From NCBI RefSeq assembly GCF_000143415.4, contig NW_003314312.1, positions 780,909-844,908 on the forward strand: a DNA stretch of 64,000 nt, in the 5' to 3' direction. The notes under the pieces are model-generated. The model worked only from the letters and a program-made list of their open reading frames with translations. It did no database searches and was not told where the DNA came from. The translations under genes and the position numbers were made by a program. Below, one piece after another: positions 40,598 through 50,860 of this stretch (positions are counted from its first letter, which is position 1; the number at the start of each line of letters is the position of its first letter). Source of the stretch: Selaginella moellendorffii (taxonomy: Eukaryota > Streptophyta > Lycopodiopsida > Selaginellales > Selaginellaceae).

Positions 40598-40936
40598 ATG
40601 AAGAAGGTGACACTCTCAACTTGTGGGAGCTGCGAGGGAAAGACTGATGCGCTTAAGAAGATCAAAGGTATGTGGATTGGAAATTTGAAAGCTGATATCG
40701 TTTCTTGTTTTTGAACAACAGGGGTTGATAAGGTGGAATGGGAGTCGTCAAGCCTGGTAGTGATCGGCAAATTTGATGTGGACGACGTGGTCAAGGCGAT
40801 GGATTGCCACCACAGCATTCTTCGTTCTGTCGAGAACGATTATGAGCCCCCAAAGAAGGACAAGGAGAAGAAGGGCGGTGGTTCTAGCGTTGTATATGTT
40901 TACACCCACACCTACAATCACTACAATTGCAAGTGA
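40598..40936 (+). CDS. Small HMA-domain protein, duplicate of array member 3
   Basis: Exons 40598-40667 and 40722-40936, 94 aa. The coding sequence, intron and promoter agree with the gene at 37483. If the tandem duplication is real, these two genes make the same protein; if it is an assembly artefact, they are one gene. Confidence 0.88.
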
Positions 40937-41744
40937 ACTTCAGGAGTTTCTGATCTAAAAGCCAAGTTCTTAGGGTTTCTTATTTCGCATACTTTAGTTT
41001 AAAATTTAACCCTCAATTTAACGTAAGGGTTTAAGGATGGAATTAAATTTTCAAAACTTGAATATTTTTTGATCAAACTGATGAATAATGCCGGTGCTCA
41101 GCCGTAGTCAATACGATCGGTGTGGAGTTCTAGAATAGTAAACTAGCAGAGTTTTTTCCTACCTTACCTTTTTTATGTTATAAAAAACAACCATCGATTA
41201 ACTGGTCCGAACTCACGGGAAACAGCTTTTTGGGGCCGAAATTTCCACGAAATTGTTCCCGCAAGGACAATTATGAGAGAGTAGAAGAAGGAACATCATG
41301 AAGTTCATCCCACGGTGCCACGCGATGTGCGGAATAGTGGCAACGACCACTTCTAGTAGGGAATCACCCATTTGCTGCTGTATGATTTGCTGCTCAACTT
41401 GAGTTCTAGGCTCAAACGCGACAATCTTTTGCGGCTTTGATGAATCGGTCTCTCAGCTAGTTGGAATGTCCTCTTCATAAGAAGAATAGACTGTTAAAGT
41501 TGCAACAACGCGGATCTAGACAGCGTGAAATTTTCTTCTGCATTGTGGTCGTCTTTGACTATTCGCTGAAATCGCGAGGAATTTGGTGGTGACGCGTCGT
41601 CCTACAAAGACTGTACCGTAGAATCAAGCTATAAAAACCGCAAACGTAGCAGCAAGGCATCTCGCAGCGTCTTTCTCGGTTTTCTGAGCAAACATCTTGA
41701 GCAAGCAACTAGTAATCTCGATCCATTTTCCTTTCCTTGCAAGC

Positions 41745-42083
41745 ATGAAGAAGGCGACACTCTCAACTTGTGAAAGCTGCAAGGGGAAGACCGACGCGCT
41801 CAAGAAGATCAAAGGTATAGCACAATCTTTGCATTGGATCGCGGCCCTGATTCCATGAAATCTCTGAACAGGGGTCGATAAGGTGGAGTCGGAGTCGTCA
41901 GGCCTGGTGGTGATTGGAAAATTTGATGTGGACGACGTGCTAAAGGCGATGGATTGCCACCACAGTGTCCTTCGTTCCATCGAGAACAATTACGAGCCCC
42001 CCAAAAAGAAGGAAGACAAGAAGGAGGAAGGTTCTAGCGTTATATATGTGTACACCCACACCTACAACCAGTACTGGAAGTGA
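41745..42083 (+). CDS. Small HMA-domain protein, array member 4
   Basis: Exons 41745-41814 and 41872-42083 give 93 aa. MKKATLSTCESCKGKTDALK carries the CESC metal site; GVDKVESESSGLVVIGKFDV and DDVLKAMDCHHSVLRSIENN complete the fold. The linker is PPKKKEDKKEEG and the tail SSVIYVYTHTYNQYWK. It is the intact relative of the two inactivated members at 35487 and 38602 and keeps the base they have lost. The TATA box is at 41630-41637. The leader differs from the alpha class (members 1 and 3), so at least two promoter types alternate in the array. Confidence 0.92.
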
Positions 42084-42744
42084 GTTAAAATAGTGTTTGT
42101 GTATAGAAGTAGTTTTTCTCTTCCACTTCAAATACTTGAATTCATGGGAGGTGAAGCAATTTCGAAAGCTTGAAACCGATGCGGTTCAGAGATCAAAAGC
42201 GAATCTAAAATATTGATCCCGCAGAAAGAAGAAAGAAAACACACCGGAGACTCTATGGTGGCTCTCAGCTCTAGTAAACTTCTCACTTCGTCAAAACATC
42301 ATTTTTATCCTAAAAGTGATCCTCCTCCTGTTTAGAGAAATAAATGGTTTATTTTCTGAGGAGTTCCAAGTGAGTTCCAGGCTATGCGATTGGAATTGTT
42401 TAGAAGATTATATAATGCTATTCAAGCTTCAAACTTTAAAAAAATGGTCCGTGAACGTGGACTGACCTTTCAATCTTACCTTCTTTTCTGGATTTAAGCG
42501 ATCAATGTAAGCTTCTTTGGTCTCCCGGCTCGAATGGACTTTTTCTTCCAGCGATTTCAGAAAGGGAGCACGAGGGTGTCAAGTTGCAACACCAAAACAA
42601 ATCCATGATGGCACGAGATTTAGACGCGTCGATAAAACTGTGATCCGTGTGGAAATTTTCTTTTAGGTGAAATGGCTTCCGCCAGAAACGGGCCTCGTAA
42701 TTTGAACTAGCGAGGAATTTGGAAGTAGACGCGTCGTCTTACGG

Positions 42745-42880
42745 ACTCGTTAGGCCTGGTGGTGATTGGAAACTTTGATGTGGACGACGTGGTCAATGCA
42801 ATGGATTGCCACCATAGAGTTCTTCACTCCATCGAGAAAGATTACGAGGAAGAGGGCCGTGGTTCTGTTCTAAGCAAAAG
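42745..42880 (+). pseudogene. HMA gene fragment (exon 2 part)
   Basis: Reads LGLVVIGNFDVDDVVNAMDC then HHRVLHSIEKDYEEEGRGS, the middle of the HMA domain and the linker start. No exon 1, splice site or tail follows. The upstream 42690-42740 is leader-like (GACGCGTCGTCTTACG) joined directly to exon 2 sequence, so exon 1 and the intron were deleted. Confidence 0.8.
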
Positions 42881-43137
42881 TTTCAAGAGTTTCGTGAGGG
42901 ATTATTGGATTTTCAACAGATTAAGTGCTCAGGTGTGAATAACTGATAAGATCTACAATGCTCCAGCTGTTGCAGGTCGTACTACCGTAGATTCGCACAT
43001 GTATGTATACCTCTAGATTACGTGACAAGGTGGGACGAACCAACAGAGAAAAAACAGAAAACAAATGGAGCCAAGCGCAAGAACAACTTTTTGTTTCGAC
43101 GTCGAACTGTTTTTGCCGTGTTCTGAGATCATCATCT

Positions 43138-43172
43138 GATGGAGAAGGTGACATTGTCTACTTGCGAAAAAA
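43138..43172 (+). pseudogene. HMA gene fragment (exon 1 start)
   Basis: ATGGAGAAGGTGACATTGTC then TACTTGCGAAAA encodes MEKVTLSTCEK, the beginning of an HMA exon 1, after which a poly-A tract and GATA repeats (43183-43198) follow. Remainder absent. Confidence 0.65.
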
Positions 43173-43625
43173 AAAACAGAGATAGATAGATAGATATAGT
43201 CTATAGACATTTGGGCTTGGGTCCTACTCCGGAGAGCCAGGCAAATGCTTATGCATGTAAGATCCTCTTCATCAACTTCATTCTCAACGAAATAAGAGAG
43301 GAAAACAAGATCTGGTTGTGCAAATCAATTTCAATCTTCTTTAGAAATGAGATTTCATCTTTTTTAAAGAACTACGAGTGAAATCTTCTTTTGCATTGCG
43401 ATAGCCTGGTGAAATGGTCTTCCCCCAGAAGCGGGCCTCGTGTTTTGAAGTAGCGAGGAATTTGGTAGTAGACGCGTCGTCCTACGATGGCTTAACGTAG
43501 AATCCAGCTATAAAATCAGTTCGAAGACGAGCAAGCGCGATAGCAGCTCGGCTAATTTTCCCTAGGAGAGAGCAAGTTTCAAGGAAAAATCTCCCGGTTG
43601 GATCTATTTTTCTTTTTTTGAAAGC

Positions 43626-43966
43626 ATGAAGAAGGTCACACTCTCTACTTGTTGGAGCTGCGAGGGAAAGATCAACGCCCTCAAAAAGATCAAAGGTATA
43701 ATCTTTGGATTGGATCTGGAGACCATGAATCTGGTGTGGTTTTTTCGACAGGAGTTGATAAGGTGGAATCGGAGTCGTCAGGCCTGGTTGTGATCGGCAA
43801 ATTTGATGTGGACGACGTGGTCAAGGCGGTGGATTGCCACCACAGCGTTCTTCGTTCCGTCGAGAACGATTACGAGCCCCCAAAGAAGAAGGACGAGAAG
43901 AAGGAGGGCGGTGGTTCTAGTGTTGTATACGTTTACACCCACACCTACAATTACTACAGCAAGTGA
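43626..43966 (+). CDS. Small HMA-domain protein, array member 6
   Basis: Exons 43626-43695 and 43752-43966 give 94 aa. MKKVTLSTCWSCEGKINALK has CWSC as the metal site, with a bulky Trp inside the CxxC loop. GVDKVESESSGLVVIGKFDV and DDVVKAVDCHHSVLRSVEND follow, then a PPKKKDEKKEGGG linker and the tail SSVVYVYTHTYNYYSK. TATAAAA at 43509, 117 bp upstream. Neighbours on both sides are broken fragments and member 7, so it lies toward the less active end of the array. Confidence 0.92.
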
Positions 43967-44486
43967 GCTAAAACACTACACAGTCCACTGTTAAGGAGCG
44001 CCAAATTGTGATTTTGGGCAATTGGGATGGATCAAGAGCGAAGAAACCGTTTCAAGAGTTTCGTGAAGGATTGATTGGATCTGGAGAAGCTCAAAATAAT
44101 ATTCCCGCGTTTGTGCAAATGCCGGTAGATTTCGGGAACTTTTGCGGGCCTCTCGAGAATAACTTTTTGTTCCGACGTCAAGCTGCTTTTTTGGCCGCCA
44201 AAAGTGGACTGCCATTTTTCGTATGGATGTGAACTTCTACACTGTCGGTCGACGCTGGGAGAAAACACGCCGAAGTAACTACAGGAAGAAGAAAGAGAAA
44301 GAGAAAGCGAGCGTATCGTGTCCCGACGCGTTTTGCTGTTGCGATGGTGTAAGATTTTCGTGCTTAAATAGGGTAGTCGAGTTCCTCAAGAGAGATCAAG
44401 CAAGTGTGTTTTTCCCGAGTGAAGAAAGAAAGCAAGGATTCTGATTTGAGATCGAAGCTCGTTTTTCCACAAGCAAGCAATTCATC

Positions 44487-44878
44487 ATGAAGAAGGTGTC
44501 ATTGTCTACTTGCGCGAGCTGCAAGGGGAAGACTGATGAATTCAAGAAGATCAAAGGTAAGAGCCTGGGAAAATTTCTCTTGTTTGCTCCCATCTAACAT
44601 TTGGGTGTGAAAAAACAGGGGTGGAGAAAGTGGAATCCGATTCCTCTGGCCTGGTTGTGATCGGGAACTTCGATCTGGACGATGTTCGCAAGGTGAACAG
44701 CTGCCATCACGGGATCCTCCGCTCGATCGAGAACAATTACGAGCCCCCGAAGAAGAAAGAGGAGAAGAAGGAAGAGAAAAAGAAAGAGGAGAAGAAAGAG
44801 GAGAAGAAGAAAGGAGAGGAGAAGAAGAAGAAAGTTGTGCAAGTCTACACCGACAACTTCAATCTCTACTACAACTGA
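44487..44878 (+). CDS. HMA-domain protein with long Lys/Glu tail, array member 7
   Basis: Exons 44487-44556 and 44619-44878 give 109 aa. MKKVSLSTCASCKGKTDEFK has the CASC site; GVEKVESDSSGLVVIGNFDL and DDVRKVNSCHHGILRSIENN complete the domain. The linker has grown to about 35 residues of alternating EEKK units, coded by GAGAAGAAGGAAG-type repeats, and the tail is VVQVYTDNFNLYYN. It is the most diverged member and the last one of the array. The repeat can expand by slippage. Confidence 0.92.
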
Positions 44879-45020
44879 AGTGAAAGTTTGAGATGGATCG
44901 ATGCGATAGCGTTTGAATTCTTGTAAAAATCTTCCTTTTTCTCTTAAAAAGAAATTGTCAGTTTTGTATAAATTTTCTTGGGTTTTCCTTTCCTTCTTTG
45001 TTCACGAGGCTCAAAGATTT

Positions 45021-45180
45021 TGAGAATTTGTGGCCAATTTCAGCGATTGTTCTCTAAGAATTTTCATAGCTGGATTGAGCGCTCCAAAACTTGAAGAATT
45101 TGAGAATTTTTGGCCAATTTCAGCGATTGTTCTCTAAGAATTTCCATTGCTGGATTGAGTGCTCCAAAACTTGATGAGAT
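45021..45180. repeat. Two 80-bp direct tandem repeats
   Basis: TGAGAATTTGTGGCCAATTT and the following 60 bp (45021-45100) recur at 45101-45175 with few changes, both ending near GCTCCAAAACTTGA. They lie in the 3' flank of HMA member 7. Confidence 0.8.
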
Positions 45181-45294
45181 TTTCTTCCATTCAAACAAGA
45201 GCTGCCACCTAAGAACTGAGGTGACGAATTTCCATGTCTTTCACGTGGCGGCGGGCGATTGACCGCGACTAAAGACCTTGACTCTCATTGAATC

Positions 45295-45385
45295 TTCGCA
45301 AAGACTTTTCAAAGTCTCAAAGACTTTCAAAGATTTTCCACAGATTTTCCAAGGTTCCAAAGATTTTCCAAAGTTACAATGATTG
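45295..45385. repeat. Short CAAAGATTTTCCA-type repeats
   Basis: Degenerate direct repeats of CAAAGACTTT, CAAAGATTTTCCA and similar units. Low-complexity intergenic sequence without a gene. Confidence 0.6.
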
Positions 45386-45694
45386 TCTAAGTTCTTCCAG
45401 AGTTCTTCAAACACTTTCCTCGAGGCACATCAGGAAAATGATGTTTTGCTGTTGCTACATTTTACATTTCATGTTCTAAGAGGAACGAGCAAAAGTATGA
45501 TCGCTCCCAAAAAATTCTCAGATTGTAACTTTTGAGCTTATTGGGATCCAACCATTTGAGAATCGAAGGATGGATGGATCGCCAGTCTTCTTTCTTCTTT
45601 GTCTGCGCGTTTTATACATGTTGAATCGTTCGCCTCACACTCGTAGTTACGACTAAAGAGAGTCTACCACTCATTCGTGATCATCACAGCAAGT

Positions 45695-48600
45695 TCAAAG
45701 CATCTCTTGGGAATTGAATCGATTCCACGCCACCTGAAAGTGTGAATTCAAGAAGCACAAAATCATCCCTGTGTTGAAACAAAGAGGGATTTGCGAAGAA
45801 CCTGTAAGATGTGGAAGACTTTCTCGGCTATGTACTTTTGCTGGACGCTCGCGTGCTTTTGCTGCATTTTGTCCGGATGAACACACAGCGTTGCTCGTCG
45901 GTAGGCCTTCTTTACTGCGGCTGGATTGATGAGCTCGGTGAGAGTTACTTGCTTCCATCCAGATTCCGGCCACAAAACCTGTGAGATCGATGGAGCAGTG
46001 TAAAGGAAACTAGAAGAGAACACGAAGAAAAGTTTGGATCTTACGTATTGGAGTGTTGAAAGGAGAGCTCGAATGTTGCCATCTTTTCCTACAGACCACC
46101 GTTTGATATCGCTGTCGAGTCTCTCGGCCAATCTCTGGAAGCAAAGAAAGTTTTGAATTTTTCTTCTTTGGTCGGTGCCGACTTACTTGTCTTTCGGCTT
46201 GCTCGGATTGGAGCTCCAGATCGCGCTTGTTCTTTTGTGCCAAAGCCTGTGCCTGCAAACAAAATCCATTTTTTCTAAGCCCCGAGAAGGAAAAAGAAGA
46301 ATTTTTCCACATACTGCGCGGTTTTGGGTTCTCCGGTAGCGTTCCAAGCGAGCTTTCCTTCGCTCTGGCGTCTCTCCTTTCAACTCTTGGAAATCCTCGC
46401 GAGAGAAACCTGGGACACGAAAGAGACTGGCTAAGAACAATGGAAGGAAGCAACACGACGTACTGCTGTTTGAGTTGACATTGCTGGTTCGATCGCTCTC
46501 CAAGTTTGTGCTCGAACTTGTCCTCCGAATGCCTCCATTCTCGGTTTGGCTTCCAGACGTAGGCATCGATGCCTGGAAAAGGAAGAAACAAGAACAAAGT
46601 TGGAAAAAGTGCAAATCGAGAACAACTTCGAGACCGAAACAAGCTGGATCTCGAAAACAAAAACCCGAGAATGTGAGAGGAAGAACAACTCAAAGTTGGC
46701 AAAAGTTGGAAGAACCACGACCTCGAACGAGAAATGGAGAAAAAGAAAGATCTCTTACCGAGTTTGCGAAGCGTTGCTTGGGAGCGCTCGTCGGCCTGGA
46801 AGAGCTGGAAGACACTGGAGCTCGAGCAGCATCGTAGGCCGCTCGCTCGGCTCTCGCCCGTGCCTCGGCGTTGGCTCGCTCCACCGCCGCTCTCTCCATT
46901 TTCAACCGCGCCGCCACCTCCGCCGCCGCCACCGCCGCCTCCACTTCGGCTCTCTCCCGCGCCGCCTTCTCCTCCAGTCCCACTCGGTCCTTCTCTCGCT
47001 CGATCTCCCTCTCTCTCTCCAGCTCCCTCTCCAGCCTCTCCCTCTCCCTTTCGCGCTCCTTCTCTAGCCTCTCCAGCCTCTCCCTCTCGCGCCTCCTCGC
47101 AGCGTCGATCCTCTCGAGCCTCTCTCGCTCGCGCTCCTCCCTCTCGCGTTCTATCTTCGCCACTGCCGCTCGCTCGCGAGCCTCGGCTCGCATTCTCTCC
47201 ACCAGTGATCTATCCTCGCGGAGCGCTCTCCCGAATTGGCGGTGGTGCTCGCTATCCTTTGGATCGTCACGAGGAGTAGTAGCAGAAGAGCTCTCGGATC
47301 GCGCCAGCCGCTCCTTCTCGAGCTGTTCGCGCAAAGAAACGCGCGTTCCTCCTCCTCCGCCACCTTTTGCTGTGGACGAAGAACTTGGCGACGAGGACGA
47401 CGATGCCGGGTTTGCTCGATCCTCGAGCTCCTTGGCTACCACTTCGCTGCTCGATTGCTCTCTCAATCGAGGTTTGGTCCGCCGCTGCTGCTGCTGCTCG
47501 CTCGATGATTTCTTTCGATCCATAGCCGCTGCTCTCTCGGCCTTGGCCTTTGCTTCCAGCGCCGCTCTCTCGCGAACCTCGGCTGTGATCCTCGCCACCA
47601 AGCTCCTCTCGCGTGACCTTCGAGCTTCTTCCATAAGCTCTCGCTTTCGTTGCTCCTCGATCGTCCTCCTCTCCTCCGCTTCCAAGCTTTTGTTGCTCTT
47701 CTCGTGATCTCGCATTGTCGATTCAAGTCTCTCTGGAGTCTCTGGAGCCGCCTCTTCCTGATGATCCTTGGCCGCTGCTCCGGATCCAGGAGCGTTGCTG
47801 GATGATCCGGGGGTACTCGCGCTCCGCTGGTTCGTCGTGAAGCTATCGATGCTCAGGATGGATTCGCTGTCGGTGGTCTGGTCCTTCTCGTGACTTGTTG
47901 CCACTGCTTCCGCTAGCTTGTGGATTTGCGGCGCTCCTCCAGCTTCTCCGGAGCTCGACAAACGTTCTTGATCATCATCCTTGTTCTCGAAAGTTGGCGG
48001 CGCTAAATCATTATCGGTCGAGCCTTGCTCCTGCTCCAAACCACTGCTCGATCGAGCTCCTGCTTCCTCGCGCTCCATAACGTCATTGCTTGATGGAGCT
48101 CCTGCTTCCTCGCGCTCCGGAACGTCATTGCTCGATCGAGCTTCTTCTTCCCGGAACATTGGACTGGAGGTAGAAGCATCGATGGCTTCGCTAGAGCTCT
48201 TCTCGGCTTCTTCTACTTCCGATTTGATCACCTTGCCATCACCTTCCACAGCTGCTCTAGCCTCTTCTTGCGATCCAGTCATGCTTTCTTCGATTGGAGC
48301 TGCCACCTTTTCCTCCTCGTTCAGCCTGATAGTTTGCTCGCCATCTTTGCCATCCTCGCGAGAAGATTGGAACACGGCAGCCCTCGCATCTCTCTCGATG
48401 TGCTCCAGCGCCGCTCTGTCAGCTCTCACTTTGGCTTGCTCCGCCGCCGCCACCTCCACTTCCGCTGCAATCCTGTCGATGGCTGCTCGCTCCGCTCGAA
48501 GTTTGCTCAGCGTCTCGGCTCTTGTCTTGGAGCTCGGATGAGTATCCGGCTTGACGTAGCTCGGTGGTGGAGACGAAGGAGAAGTTAGCTTCTCCTCCTC

Positions 48601-49735
48601 GGCCAAGTTGTGCTTTTGCCAGTCCAAAACTTTCTCCCTGATGCTCAGCTCCGCGTGAGCGCTTCTCTCCTTGAGAACTCGCTCGAGCAGCTCGGACGAT
48701 GAGTTTTGTTGCAAAGGTGGAGGAGTTCGCACCGGCGGCGGCCCCGAGTCCGAGTGAGTCCTTTCCAGGCAAGCTTCTTCGAAAGAACTTTGATTGGAAG
48801 CTCGCGATCGAGCTGGTGCCGCTCGCACTGGAGGAGGAATATCGGATGGCCTGGTCGTCAGGCTCACTTCACCAACACTCACCCAAGCTCTCTCGAATTG
48901 ATCGTTCGAGAGATCTTGATGCTGCTCGCCGTTTTGTGACATTCCAAGGAACGATCCTTGTGGCTTCTGTGGATCAAACAAAAGATGGAAGTTTACAAGC
49001 TTAAGGAAGTGAGAGAAAAAAAGAGATTGTGATCAGCCAACCTTGAGAGCCGCCACGTCCAAAGCTTGTGGAGGTGCTGGAGCGTCTTTGGAGCTTCCAA
49101 CAGTAGCAGCACTGCACAAGAAAAGTTTGTGAGCACTTGAAAGATAGGAGAAAACAATATAAATCTATGGCTATGGCAAGAAGCTTAGTTTGAGTTACAT
49201 ACTCTTTGCGTGGAGGAGTCCCAAGACCGGAGGAAGCAGTGGTGATCTTGGCCCCGGCAACATCACCCCCGAACGAAAACGGCCCCGATAAATCATCCGG
49301 CGCCTCACCAAAGATATCCTCATACGTAACTCTCGAGCTGCTCTTCTTGAGAGTTGGAATCCCCCGGAAGATCTCATTGTCTCGGAGCTCCGACACCTTC
49401 ATCCTCGACGAAGGCACCCGGAAGACGTCCTCAAACACCGGGATGGTGGAGTGGACATTGCAAGAGAAAACTTCGTCGTAGACGCTGTAAGACGATCCAA
49501 AACTGCCATAGCCCGAGGAGTGATTGTGGTGGTGGTTTTGATCGCTCCTGCCGCGAAAGCTTCCGCCAAAATCGCTCTTTCCAAGCTTGGCTCTACCAAA
49601 ACTCTCCGAGAACCTAGCGGAGCTATCAAACTTTGGGCCACTGCCGCTGTTCTTGCTGCCTCTACTGCCAATTCGACCCTTTCCTGCCCGACCAAGTCCA
49701 TAGTCCCGCTCCAAAATGCTACCAAAATCATCCAT
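45695..49735 (-). CDS. Auxilin-like J-domain protein (clathrin uncoating)
   Basis: Nine exons on the minus strand: 49735-49203, 49111-49042, 48966-46759, 46572-46464, 46409-46315, 46252-46187, 46134-46045, 45978-45802 and 45733-45695, about 1128 aa. All junctions keep frame. The N-terminus ([15 protein letters not shown]) is Gly/Ser-rich with FEDVFRVP and YEDIFGE motifs. The large exon 3 encodes a long Arg/Glu/Ala-rich region, probably a charged helix. The C-terminus has [53 protein letters not shown] (HPD at about 1091) and ends [11 protein letters not shown]. This is the plant auxilin-like pattern: the J-domain recruits Hsc70 to strip clathrin coats. An Arg for the usual Lys in AYR is the only J-domain oddity seen. 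Confidence 0.94.
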
Positions 49736-50860
49736 TTCTTCCCCCTGGAGCTGGAAATCCAAGTTCTAAGTCGAGTTACTCACGAGTGAGAGATGGAGAT
49801 GATCTTCCGGTTAGACCTTCTCCCCCTTCTTCACATCGGCTTCCATATACTCTTGTGTTCTTCTTCCTCCTCCTGTAGCAAAGCCCAGAGAGAAGAGTGA
49901 AAACGTGCATTGACTCTAATAGCTAGAGGCAAAAGGAAGAACTGTTTTTTCTCCTGTTCTAGAAGAAGAATATCCATTTACTCACCTTGCATAGCTCCTG
50001 CCTTTCATGGCCCCGAAGAAAAATTCCACCTCTGGAGAAAAAAAACATGGGAAAGATTTCACTGTTAGTGCCGAGAATGAAGCGAAAGAACCCACAGCTT
50101 AAGCGCAACGCAAGCGCAGTCCATGGAGGAAAAGAGAGGAAAAGGAGAAAAGAATTCACAGATCGTGAGGGCGTGGAGGAGAAAGTGGAGAGTCGAAGAA
50201 CCTGGAAGGAGGAGAGGAAGAACTTTTGCTCCTTTGGCTCGATCAGTCCGTGAACGAGAACCCACCATTCGCTGCTCGTCGGGTAGCAGCTTGTGTGCAT
50301 TGTGTGCGCAAGGAAAAAAACAAAAGCTCGGGGCAAAACGAGGAAATGCTGGAAGCGCAAGCTGTTCTTGGGAGAAAAGAGAAGAAGGGATCCTTTTTCC
50401 GAGAGAGAGAGAGAGAGAGATGAGAGATGGAGCAGAGAAAAGAGCTCGCGAGCGCTTTGAAAGCGTCCAACAGCTCAAAAAGAGTGGTGTTTCGCAACTG
50501 GGCGTTGTGAAGACAGTGGAAAACGACACAATATAAGTAGGCTGGCTATGGAGGAAAAGAGAGGAGATAACAAAGTCTCATGAGAGAACAACGCAGTCTT
50601 TAAGCAAAGAGCTGCTTCTTCGCACTGACACAAACCAAAACCCAAAAGAGAGAAAGCGAGCAGCAGAAAAAAAAAATTCCACTTTTCCTTTAGCCCGAGA
50701 GATCAGCAGCAGAGCTTTGAGCTTGAATGAATGAAAGGGAAGCTTTTGTTTGTGTGTTCTTCAAGAGCAAAGGCAGAGCTCTTGGAGAAGAATGCTGGTG
50801 GCGTTCCAGGCTTTGGCTGGAGAAAGCCGCAATCTTTAATCATGGGTTTGGTGCTGGAGC
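49736..50860 (-). promoter_or_regulatory. Promoter/leader region of the auxilin-like gene with GA repeat
   Basis: Purine-rich on the plus strand, with a (GA)n run at 50401-50420 and many GGAGG/AAGAG tracts. Several long open frames here result from biased composition and have no domains. A leader intron is possible (GTGAGTAAC on the minus strand at about 49786), but no splice pair is certain. Confidence 0.4.

Larger units (their letters stand above)
35165..41340. repeat. Two-copy tandem duplication, period about 3.1 kb
   Basis: Sequence from about 35182 to 38205 recurs from about 38297 to 41318 at a constant offset of 3115 bp. I noticed only a few differences: GGGAGTGAAGCCAA at 36574 against GGGAGGTGAAGCAA at 39689, and one base missing near 41170. 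Each copy carries one inactivated and one intact HMA gene and the same inserted element. Beyond the edges the similarity drops to that between ordinary array members. Either a very recent duplication or an assembly artefact. Confidence 0.9.

Noticed and set aside
46734-48541. Long plus-strand open frames opposite the auxilin-like exon
   Set aside because: They are Ser/Arg/Leu-rich mirror images of the Arg/Glu codons on the minus strand and contain no domain.
50401-50423. GA repeat as a specific regulatory element
   Set aside because: It is a simple microsatellite in a purine-rich leader; function cannot be argued from sequence.
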